This document shows positions 1-5,382 of a stretch of 9,817 bases of DNA, in pieces. How positions within the stretch are numbered: position 1 is the stretch's first letter; the number at the start of each line of letters is the position of its first letter. Below the pieces are notes generated by a model that was not told where the DNA came from, searched no databases, and was given only the letters and a program-made list of their open reading frames with translations. Source of the DNA: Verrucomicrobiales bacterium (lineage in GTDB: Bacteria; Verrucomicrobiota; Verrucomicrobiia; Verrucomicrobiales; Akkermansiaceae); assembly GCA_003527555.1 (NCBI GenBank), contig DPWT01000172.1, forward strand, positions 1 through 9,817, read 5' to 3'. The position numbers and the translations under genes are program-made.

Positions 1-165
1 ACCGTCCCGTGATATCCAGTAGCCCAGGTACTCTAGTTCGTGGGCTGCAAAACAGGATTTAGAGGCGTTTATTTTAAGGCCTGCTTCTTCTAGTTTTTCT
101 AGAACCCTGTCTAAATGAATTAAATGATCGTTAAATGATCCTTTGGTTATTACCAGTGAACAACA
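1..165 (-). pseudogene. Ty3/Gypsy-type reverse transcriptase fragment (partial)
   Basis: Reading the minus strand from a stop codon at 166-168 to the window edge gives 55 residues. They contain ITKGSFNDHL, then HLDRVLEKLEEAGLKIN, then ELEYLGYWISRDG. This is the stretch after the YxDD catalytic box in Ty3/Gypsy (Metaviridae) reverse transcriptases: the D-H-hydrophobic-x-H-L helix, the G-L-K-[IVL]-N turn and the E-Y-L-G-[YH]-x-I strand. Group II intron and retron enzymes do not have this pattern. Where YxDD should be, the frame reads CCS and then hits a stop, so homology ends near 154-160. The other side runs off the window, so the true extent is unknown. Such elements belong to eukaryotes (the wording recalls diatom-type elements). 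In a bacterial contig this suggests a chimeric join, contamination or a transferred fragment. Family call is confident; origin is not. Confidence 0.72.
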
Positions 166-213
166 TTATTTAGTTGTTAAGACCTACAACCTAACGACAA
201 CAAACACTTTCTA

Positions 214-255
214 GGATAGGGCGTTCCCTATCCACCTCTAAACCCTAGGGGAGGT
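214..255. other. Two adjacent hairpins in the junction zone
   Basis: A perfect 8-bp inverted repeat (GGATAGGG at 214-221, CCCTATCC at 226-233, loop CGTT) is followed without a gap by a second inverted repeat (ACCTC at 234-238, GAGGT at 251-255). Neither has a T-run after it, so they are not ordinary intrinsic terminators. The octamer AGGTACAG occurs at 252-259 and again at 280-287. The stretch 166-321 holds no convincing gene on either strand. It lies between the retrotransposon-like fragment and the repeat-bearing reading frame, and may belong to either. Confidence 0.45.
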
Positions 256-321
256 ACAGTGGGGAATGCCGTCCGCACTAGGTACAGAGGATGTGAACCA
301 CAAGGTCCTTCCTCTGCATCG

Positions 322-753
322 TTAGTTTGATCTGAACCGTTTTTTGCTATCAATTAAATTACTCAACAAATTACCGAACAATAAGCTGCGGCTTCGCCAA
401 CGTTTTGACGCGTGCACTATGGCGGCAAAAAAAGCAGAAAACTGAGACGTGTCCTGCCTCCATCTAGTAGCTGCCCGGCAGAGGGCTGCGAAAATGCCAA
501 ACCCAAGCTGATGCCCGCTGGGTAGTATCTCAAAACGTCGCCACCTGGTAGCGCGGCGCTGGATTGCAAGGGTGACCGCGGAAGGGTGCCGGCCGCATTG
601 GCTGGTGTGATCGATCGTCAAATGTTGCTCCTCTGGGGCAAACATTGGCGCATTTTCGTGTCTCGCTTTTTCTTGTCTCTGCTTGTTCAACAGGGCCGAA
701 ACGGGTAGGGTTTCATGCACCCACACTTCGAGGTTGATTGGGACAGCCGCCAT
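322..753 (-). CDS. Doubtful hypothetical protein with four RWR-type repeats
   Basis: A 143-residue frame can start at ATG 751-753. The frame stays open further upstream, but that part is antisense to the tRNA-like gene and is probably an artefact. I do not recognise a family. Towards the C terminus four units end in RWR, RWR, RWR and RFR, with their first Arg codons at 544-546, 463-465, 400-402 and 337-339. Spacings are 81, 63 and 63 bp, all multiples of three. Units 2 to 4 share the pattern [Q/G/L]-F-x-x-hydrophobic(2)-[A/S]-[A/N]-[L/I]-x-x-[A/S]-x-[K/T]-R-[W/F]-R. Codons for matched residues differ (AGA, CGT and AGG for the same Arg), which hints at selection on protein. No ribosome site, signal peptide or domain is visible. 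The alternative is a non-coding degenerate repeat array that is open by chance. Confidence 0.25.
   Translation of the reverse strand: MAAVPINLEVWVHETLPVSALLNKQRQEKARHENAPMFAPEEQHLTIDHTSQCGRHPSAVTLAIQRRATRWRRFEILPSGHQLGFGIFAALCRAATRWRQDTSQFSAFFAAIVHASKRWRSRSLLFGNLLSNLIDSKKRFRSN
325..588 (-). repeat. Degenerate tandem repeat array, about 63-bp period
   Basis: Four diverged units are visible, most easily through the minus-strand translation, where each ends in R-[W/F]-R. The three left-hand units are spaced exactly 63 bp apart; the rightmost is 81 bp from its neighbour. Nucleotide identity between units is low, so this is an old duplication, or one held at the protein level. It fills the C-terminal half of the doubtful reading frame described at 322-753. 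Confidence 0.4.
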
Positions 754-765
754 GAGGAGGCCAAT

Positions 766-860
766 GGAGAGTGCAGTGTGCCTGGTGGCCGCCGCGGTTT
801 TCAAAACCGTTGAGAGGCTGTTATGGTCTCTGGTTGGTTCAATTCCTTCCCTCTCCGCCA
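766..860 (+). tRNA. selC: tRNA-Sec-like gene, anticodon UCA, structurally aberrant
   Basis: The gene is 95 nt, the usual size of bacterial selC, with discriminator G857 and encoded CCA at 858-860. The anticodon stem 794-798/806-810 closes a TTTCAAA loop with anticodon TCA (801-803), which reads UGA. A 6-bp variable-arm stem (813-818/826-831) shows a long variable arm, as in tRNA-Sec and tRNA-Ser. The D loop is the short TGGT (783-786) typical of tRNA-Sec. The T loop TTCAATT sits at 838-844. Oddities: the acceptor 766-773 pairs with 849-856 except T772/C850; the T stem has two T/T mismatches (834-835/847-848); only 3 bp of D stem form; and the acceptor plus T-stem 3' strand is 12 nt, not the 13 of E. 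coli selC. It could be a functional variant, an allo-tRNA-like molecule or a decayed copy. No selenoprotein machinery is in the window. Confidence 0.6.
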
Positions 861-861
861 T

Positions 862-901
862 TTTACTGGCTTAGCTCTCAATTTACTGGCTTAGCTCTCA
901 A
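862..901. repeat. Perfect 20-bp tandem duplication after the tRNA
   Basis: The unit TTTACTGGCTTAGCTCTCAA occurs at 862-881 and again at 882-901 with no mismatch and no spacer. It begins one base after the CCA end of the tRNA-like gene. The rest of 902-942 up to the plsC stop codon shows nothing except a weak 5-bp inverted repeat (GGCTA 929-933, TAGCC 944-948) that overlaps the plsC end. No terminator with a T-run is visible for plsC. Confidence 0.85.
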
Positions 902-942
902 TTGTACTAGATTGCCCATGAAGTCGCAGGCTAAAAATATTC

Positions 943-1557
943 CTAGCCATCAAGCTTGATCTTAGCAATTTCTTCCATAATTCGATCGGAAATCTTTTGA
1001 TAACCGTCTCTTCCCTTAGCCATGAGTTCATCAGCAGTGAATGTAATTGGCTCACCCACAACCACAGTGATAGGACAGAAATTGACTTTTCCAGATCCAC
1101 GGGGCAAAGCATCACGTGCACCAAATATTCGAATGGGTTGCACCACACACTTACTTTTAGCAACGATCAATCCCGTGCCAGCTTCCGCTGGCTGAAGATT
1201 ACCATCAAGAGTTCGTGATCCTTCAGGAAAGACAATCACCTGATTTCCCTTCTTAAGTAGTTTGATAATGGTTTTTAGGCTCGTCATATCTGGCCTATCT
1301 TGATCGACGGGAATTGAATTAAGGCGAGGATACAGCCACGCACCCAATCCGCGGAACAGTGTCTTGCGAGCAAGGTAATAAACAGCATCATCGTAAGCCA
1401 CACCAACAAGGGGTGGATCAAGGTAACTTTCGTGATTTGAGGCAATTAATACGGGCCCATCAGTAACGAGTTTATCCTTACCAACGACTCTGTATCCAAA
1501 AAATGCCACCGCGGCTTTCTTGAATAATGTGTAGCAAAACCAATAGATCGTTTTCAT
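943..1557 (-). CDS. plsC: 1-acyl-sn-glycerol-3-phosphate acyltransferase (PlsC family)
   Basis: The 204-residue protein belongs to the PlsC/LPLAT family, which transfers an acyl chain to the sn-2 position of lysophosphatidic acid at the inner face of the cytoplasmic membrane, giving phosphatidic acid. Block I is NHESYLDP (residues 41-48), with the catalytic H-x4-D pair H42 and D47. Block II is around SIPVDQDRPD (81-90). Block III, FPEGSR (110-115), binds the glycerol phosphate. Block IV is VVQPIRIFG (138-146). The N terminus is hydrophobic and aromatic, consistent with membrane association. The length is short, as is usual for the minimal form. The start overlaps the cmk stop by 4 bp (ATGA type), so the two are translationally coupled and this is the last gene of the tyrA-aroA-cmk-plsC operon. 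The exact acyl acceptor cannot be told from sequence. Confidence 0.9.
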   Translation of the reverse strand: MKTIYWFCYTLFKKAAVAFFGYRVVGKDKLVTDGPVLIASNHESYLDPPLVGVAYDDAVYYLARKTLFRGLGAWLYPRLNSIPVDQDRPDMTSLKTIIKLLKKGNQVIVFPEGSRTLDGNLQPAEAGTGLIVAKSKCVVQPIRIFGARDALPRGSGKVNFCPITVVVGEPITFTADELMAKGRDGYQKISDRIMEEIAKIKLDG

Positions 1558-2210
1558 GATATGCTCAGCCCCTGTTCTCTCAATGTGATTAGTGCAGCTT
1601 CAACCACCTCATCAATACTCATCTCCGAGCTATCAATCACAACCGCACCATGGGCAACAATGAGTGGAGATGCCTTGCGCTTGCTATCCTCGGCATCACG
1701 CTTGCTTACCACATCTGCGAGCCCTTCAGCGGACCGGCGCGCCATTCTAACTTCTTCCGAGGCATCAATGTAAAGCTTGTAGGGTGTATCGGGAAATACA
1801 ACCGACCCTATGTCACGACCCTCCATAACTAAGCTTCCGAGAGTGAGGTATTCACGTTGTTTTGCGACCAATAACACTCGGACTTCAGAAATAGCTGCGA
1901 CTGCAGAAACAAGCAGATTTACTGCATCTTCTCGCAGTGCCTCACCGGGATCTACTCCATCGATCACAATCGTAGATCCACCATCGTGGACACCACATGC
2001 TAAATCAATTTCATCAAGCATCGCCACGACAGCATCTGGATCATGCACATCCACATCTCTCTGGATTGTAGCCCAAGCAATTGCACGATACATGGCACCT
2101 GTGTTGATCATGATCAACCCAAGTCGCTGGGCGAGCTGTCGTGCGACAGTGCTTTTTCCTGATGCTGCAGGACCATCAATAGCAATGGCAAAGTTTTTGT
2201 TAACAGACAT
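1554..2210 (-). CDS. cmk: Cytidylate kinase
   Basis: The 218-residue protein is a (d)CMP kinase, which phosphorylates CMP and dCMP with ATP in the cytoplasm to supply CDP and dCDP. The P-loop is GPAASGKST (residues 13-21). NTGAMYRAIAW (36-46) is the first NMP-binding segment. EGRDIGSVVFPD (130-141) is the CMP-specific motif with the DIG turn. RDAEDSKRKASPL (171-183) matches the conserved RDxxDxxRxxxPL lid and substrate-arginine segment, and VIDSS (191-195) starts the usual C-terminal helix region. Length is typical of bacterial Cmk. It lies 14 bp downstream of aroA and overlaps plsC by 4 bp. Proximity of aroA and cmk is a familiar arrangement in many bacteria. ATG start; no strong Shine-Dalgarno sequence is seen. 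Confidence 0.95.
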   Translation of the reverse strand: MSVNKNFAIAIDGPAASGKSTVARQLAQRLGLIMINTGAMYRAIAWATIQRDVDVHDPDAVVAMLDEIDLACGVHDGGSTIVIDGVDPGEALREDAVNLLVSAVAAISEVRVLLVAKQREYLTLGSLVMEGRDIGSVVFPDTPYKLYIDASEEVRMARRSAEGLADVVSKRDAEDSKRKASPLIVAHGAVVIDSSEMSIDEVVEAALITLREQGLSIS

Positions 2211-2224
2211 ATTGTATAACTGGA

Positions 2225-3547
2225 CTATGTGAGTGATTTTCCATTTCTGATTAATTCAAGGTGGTCGACGAATCCGGGATAAGACGTGTTAATACAATCG
2301 GTATTCTCAATCACTGTTTCTCCCCGGGCAAATAATCCGGCGACAGCAAATGCCATAGCAATACGATGATCGCCAAAACTATCAAGCTGAGCACCATGTA
2401 ATGGTTTTCCTCCTTGGATCTCCATTCCGTCATCGAATTCCTCTACATCAGCACCCATTGCACGCAGGTTTTCACACACCGTCGAGATTCGGTCGCTTTC
2501 TTTAACGCGAAGCTCTGATGCATTACGAATGATCATCTTGCCTTGCGATAGCGCTCCGGCAACCGCAAGTATGGGAACTTCATCAATCAAGTTTGGTACT
2601 TCCTCCGGTTTAATCTCAGTCCCATGTATCGCTTTCCCTGCAACCTCAAGGTTGCCAAACGGCTCACCAAATTCTTCTGAAACAATCACATCTTTGATCT
2701 GAGCCCCCATGCGAACAAGCACATTCAAAATGGCGGTGCGGGTAGGATTCATACCGACGTTTTCTATCGCCAAATGCGCTCCCGGAAGGACTGCGGCTGC
2801 AACTATCCAAAACGCCGCCGAAGAAATATCCCCCGGCACACAAATGTCACGCGATCCCGGAACCTGCCCACCATCAACAGAAATAGTATCACCCTCACAC
2901 ACCGACCGAATTTGGAAATATTCCAACATGCGTTCAGTGTGATCGCGTGTCTCAGATGGCTGAACCACCGTGGTTCTTCCGTCAGTAAAAAGACCAGCCA
3001 AAAGAATCGCACTTTTCACCTGCGCACTAGCCACAGGCATCTTGTAACTGATTGGATTGAGTTTACCACCACTGATACAAAGTGGGGCACAACCATCCTT
3101 ATCTCCACTTGTCTGAATTGACGCTCCCATTTCTTTTAGCGGTTTGATTATTCGACCCATTGGGCGCGAACATAATGAAGCATCACCTGTGAGGATTGAT
3201 TCGAACGGCTGTGCAGCAAGCATTCCAGCAAGCAAGCGCATTCCCGTTCCAGAGTTGCCGCAGTCTACCTCTCCCTCAGGGGCTCTGAGCTTCATGGACC
3301 GCCCATGGATGTCGATTGATGTTGGCCCGTATCCCTCTAGTGAATTTATCACCTCATGATGAGCGCCAAGCTGAGCCATCGCATTCAATGTGCAAATACA
3401 GTCCTCGCTCGGCAGAAAGTTGTCTACTCGGCAGACACCATCAGACAAACCAGCAAGAATTGCGGCACGATGGGAAATACTTTTATCTCCAGGAACCTTG
3501 ATTTCAGCCCAAATATTTTTGACCGACTTTACCTTGATAGATGACAT
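2225..3547 (-). CDS. aroA: 3-phosphoshikimate 1-carboxyvinyltransferase (EPSP synthase)
   Basis: EPSP synthase joins shikimate 3-phosphate and PEP in the sixth step of the shikimate pathway. Starting at ATG 3545-3547 gives 440 residues; a TTG nine bases upstream is possible but less likely. Motifs are VPGDKSISHR (18-27, PEP/S3P lysine), GNSGTGMR (97-104), SRPMGRI (127-133), SAQVK (174-178), RDHTE (201-205), NPTR (267-270), LIDEVP (320-325, catalytic Asp), RVKESDR (347-353) and GDHRIAM (392-398). The set R-x-H-x-E, G-D-K-x, S-A-Q-x-K and N-x-T-R marks a class II enzyme, the group that includes naturally glyphosate-tolerant forms. The glycine of GNSGT is kept, unlike the Ala of the CP4 enzyme. 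It sits between tyrA (33 bp upstream) and cmk (14 bp downstream). Confidence 0.96.
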   Translation of the reverse strand: MSSIKVKSVKNIWAEIKVPGDKSISHRAAILAGLSDGVCRVDNFLPSEDCICTLNAMAQLGAHHEVINSLEGYGPTSIDIHGRSMKLRAPEGEVDCGNSGTGMRLLAGMLAAQPFESILTGDASLCSRPMGRIIKPLKEMGASIQTSGDKDGCAPLCISGGKLNPISYKMPVASAQVKSAILLAGLFTDGRTTVVQPSETRDHTERMLEYFQIRSVCEGDTISVDGGQVPGSRDICVPGDISSAAFWIVAAAVLPGAHLAIENVGMNPTRTAILNVLVRMGAQIKDVIVSEEFGEPFGNLEVAGKAIHGTEIKPEEVPNLIDEVPILAVAGALSQGKMIIRNASELRVKESDRISTVCENLRAMGADVEEFDDGMEIQGGKPLHGAQLDSFGDHRIAMAFAVAGLFARGETVIENTDCINTSYPGFVDHLELIRNGKSLT

Positions 3548-3580
3548 TGTGAACAATAGTTGTTTTGAAAAAAAGTTAGT

Positions 3581-4420
3581 TTACAGATTATCTCGGTGTT
3601 GTTTGGCATCATTAAGAAGACGCTCTAGCTGTTCTTCGCTGGAATCCTCCAGAAAGGCAAGTACATCGCGCAGGTGTCCAATAGCCTCCTCGATAGGCTC
3701 TTTGATAGCTCCTCGGTTACGCAGTAATATCTCAGCCCACATGGCAGGATGCCCAGAGGCAACCCGAGTAGTGTCGCGCAATCCATTACCTGCAAATTTC
3801 CTGTCTTCAGAGTATTTTAACCCGACAAGAGCACCAACAGATGCCAATAAATGCGGCAAATGGCTAATACGTGCCATCACGCGGTCATGCTCTTCTGATG
3901 AGGTTTGATAGCATTCGCAGCCCAGAGCTTCCCAGAAATCCCGTAATAAAGTGACTTTTTCCTCACTGTGATTGAAATCATTAGTAATCACGCAGGCAGC
4001 ACCCATAAAAAGGTTGGCACGCGCTGCATGAATTCCAGCCTGCTCAGAACCTGCCATTGGATGGCTACCGATATAACATGCTCCAGCGGCTTGGGCTACC
4101 GCCTCTAGGGTATCTCGAGGTGTCAGCTTTACGCTACCAACATCGGTGATAATTATATCTTTAAGGCTCTTTATTTTTGATACAGAATCAAGTATCTGAA
4201 GCATCGCACCCACAGGCGTAGCGAGAATAATCATGTCTGCTTCTGAAACAGCATCCCCAAGATCAGTGGTTGCGTAGGTGACCCCCAATTCGTTGGCTAC
4301 ACGTATACTATCCTCACGCCTGCCCCATAAGACGACTGCAACACCTTGCATGCGTGATTGAGCGGCAAGCGCTATGGAACCACCCAACAATCCGCTACCC
4401 AGAACAGCTATTTTATTCAT
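3581..4420 (-). CDS. tyrA: Prephenate/arogenate dehydrogenase (TyrA family)
   Basis: The 279-residue protein catalyses the oxidative decarboxylation of prephenate (or arogenate) on the way to tyrosine. The Rossmann nucleotide-binding loop is GSGLLGGS (8-15). DVGSVK (93-98) and GSHPMAGSEQAG (118-129), with the conserved His120, are hallmark TyrA segments. FWEALGCE (162-169) and SHLPHLL (186-192) lie in the helical dimerisation half. There is no chorismate mutase domain and no C-terminal ACT domain. At the end of the second strand the sequence is LWGRRED (31-37), with no acidic residue; this suggests NADP+ rather than NAD+, by analogy with cyanobacterial TyrA. It appears to be the first gene of the operon leading to aroA, cmk and plsC. 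No Shine-Dalgarno sequence precedes the ATG. Confidence 0.92.
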   Translation of the reverse strand: MNKIAVLGSGLLGGSIALAAQSRMQGVAVVLWGRREDSIRVANELGVTYATTDLGDAVSEADMIILATPVGAMLQILDSVSKIKSLKDIIITDVGSVKLTPRDTLEAVAQAAGACYIGSHPMAGSEQAGIHAARANLFMGAACVITNDFNHSEEKVTLLRDFWEALGCECYQTSSEEHDRVMARISHLPHLLASVGALVGLKYSEDRKFAGNGLRDTTRVASGHPAMWAEILLRNRGAIKEPIEEAIGHLRDVLAFLEDSSEEQLERLLNDAKQHRDNL

Positions 4421-4456
4421 GCGCAGACATCACAGCCATGACAGGTTTAAAATGCA

Positions 4457-4490
4457 AGAACCGACACAAGCAATCTGCAGCATCGGTTCT
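4457..4490 (-). terminator. Possible terminator hairpin between lipoprotein gene and tyrA
   Basis: A perfect 8-bp inverted repeat (AGAACCGA at 4457-4464, TCGGTTCT at 4483-4490) encloses an 18-nt loop. Read on the minus strand it lies 31 bp after the lipoprotein stop codon and is followed by GCATTTTAAA, a weak T-rich tail. It could end lipoprotein transcription before tyrA or act within the tyrA leader. The long loop and weak tail make this uncertain. Confidence 0.35.
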
Positions 4491-4520
4491 CAAAAATTGA
4501 GATGATACAACAATTAATTC

Positions 4521-4901
4521 CTAGGGCACCCTGAATTTCTGCGTGGTGTCATTGTCTTCAGGATCACGGACTAACTTGCCTGATCCTATACCTTTAACGT
4601 CCACAATGTTGTGAGTATAGGGGTTGAAAACAAAACCCGGCTTTCCTGGAACTGCTGCAGCTGTCGGGTATTTCGATACAGGGGAGCTACTTGGATCACC
4701 CACGCGAGGAAGGTTAAGGTCGGCATTACGACCTGTCATTGGATCAGGGCTTTCATAAAGTTGACGCTGCTCTGGGTCAGTCAGAGCAGGTTGGCCCGGA
4801 GGAATCATGTTCGATGGCTGCCGGTATCCACCGTATGGCGGGTAAGGGGCGCATGCACTCATCAGTGCAACCACCGCAAGTAGAAATGTTAAGTTCTTCA
4901 T
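4521..4901 (-). CDS. Small proline-rich lipoprotein, function unknown
   Basis: The 126-residue protein begins with a lipoprotein signal peptide: MKN, a hydrophobic run (FLLAVVAL), then the lipobox MSAC, so cleavage and lipidation are predicted at Cys17. The mature part starts with a Pro/Tyr/Gly-rich linker (APYPPYGGYRQ), has an acidic middle, and ends in a more conserved-looking block: GKPGFVFNPYTHNIVDVKGI (86-105), then GSGKLVRDPED and a terminal KFRVP. Short lipoproteins with this closing block are, to my recollection, common in Verrucomicrobiae, but no function is known to me. Residue +2 is Ala, which does not signal inner-membrane retention under the E. coli rule. The gene lies about 100 bp upstream of tyrA in the same direction, separated by a possible terminator, and is probably a separate unit. 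Confidence 0.82.
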   Translation of the reverse strand: MKNLTFLLAVVALMSACAPYPPYGGYRQPSNMIPPGQPALTDPEQRQLYESPDPMTGRNADLNLPRVGDPSSSPVSKYPTAAAVPGKPGFVFNPYTHNIVDVKGIGSGKLVRDPEDNDTTQKFRVP

Positions 4902-5284
4902 GATAATTTATAGAGATTTAGGAATGATAAGTCGAATTGAGAATACTTAATTTGATTTTGGCCACGGGACAATTCCAAACAAATTTTCATCGAAAGAAAT
5001 TAAACAGCCAAAAAATTAATGCCCCATCAACATCATGCCATATACGGATCAAGTCAAGCCATTGACACAAATCTGCTACGAAAATATCAACTTAATCAAT
5101 CATACGCACAAAAAAGTAAAATGCTCACCTGTACGCTGTCATCCATCTATTTCAGCACTCAGTGCAAAAAAAATCATTACCCTAAGCATGTCATGACTAT
5201 GATTGTGAATTTTGCTACCAATGGCTGTAGACGACAAGTGCTTGGTTACGGATTTAACATCAGATTACTCACTAATCTACCGAA

Positions 5285-5304
5285 CATCATGCATCATACA
5301 TCAT
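5285..5304. repeat. Three CATCAT direct repeats, 7-bp period
   Basis: CATCAT occurs at 5285-5290, 5292-5297 and 5299-5304, each copy separated by one base. A heptad spacing directly before the palindromic sites suggests a regulator-binding array for the luxE-like operon. A chance low-complexity run is also possible. Confidence 0.35.
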
Positions 5305-5342
5305 GACAATCAGAGATTACATTCTTGATTGTCTCAGACAAT
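5305..5342 (+). promoter_or_regulatory. Candidate operator: overlapping GACAAT inverted repeats
   Basis: GACAATCA (5305-5312) pairs perfectly with TGATTGTC (5326-5333) across 13 bases. The second arm also belongs to a tighter palindrome, ATTGTCT-C-AGACAAT (5328-5342), a 7-bp perfect dyad with one central base. Three GACAAT half-sites therefore lie in 38 bp, ending 40 bp before the ATG of the luxE-like gene. This looks like a repressor or activator site with alternative pairing. No -10/-35 pair is clear enough to call. Confidence 0.4.
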
Positions 5343-5382
5343 TTCACAACATCCCCATTCAGTGCATCAAAAAAAAATTAAC

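Larger units (their letters stand above)
4902..5382. other. Intergenic control region between divergent genes
   Basis: About 480 AT-rich bases separate the lipoprotein gene (minus) from the luxE-like gene (plus). An open stretch at 5019-5306 (plus) has no recognisable motif and odd composition (His/Asn/Ser-rich), so I do not call it a gene. For the lipoprotein, a TATAAA at about 4906-4911 (minus) is a weak -10 candidate. The plus side holds the palindromes and direct repeats listed separately, plus GCACTCAGTGC (5155-5165) followed by an A-run. No riboswitch or tRNA is visible. Confidence 0.5.

Noticed and set aside
766..860. Reverse-strand reading of the tRNA as tRNA-Ser with anticodon TGA
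   Set aside because: The near-palindromic anticodon arm allows it, but the T loop consensus GGTTCAATTCC and the CCA end exist only on the plus strand.
754..861. Upstream part of the 322-861 minus-strand reading frame (beginning MAEREGIEPT)
   Set aside because: It is antisense to the tRNA-like gene; translations beginning like this are well-known artefacts of the reverse strand of tRNA genes.
929..948. Inverted repeat GGCTA/TAGCC at the plsC end as a terminator
   Set aside because: Only five pairs, no T-run downstream on the minus strand, and one arm overlaps the stop codon region.
683..959. Plus-strand open frames overlapping the tRNA-like gene
   Set aside because: They read through the tRNA and the tandem repeat and show no protein motifs.
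891..1163. Other out-of-frame open stretches within plsC, cmk, aroA, tyrA, luxE-like, luxC-like and cysE genes
   Set aside because: They are shadows of clearly recognised genes in another frame and carry no motifs of their own.
5019..5306. 95-residue plus-strand open frame upstream of the luxE-like gene
   Set aside because: Composition is unlike neighbouring proteins, no motif or signal is seen, and it covers the CATCAT repeats, so chance opening in AT-rich sequence is likelier.
5329..5382. TTG-started N-terminal extension of the luxE-like protein
   Set aside because: It overlaps the palindromic operator candidate and adds His/Gln/Lys-rich sequence without family similarity; the ATG at 5383 is preferred.
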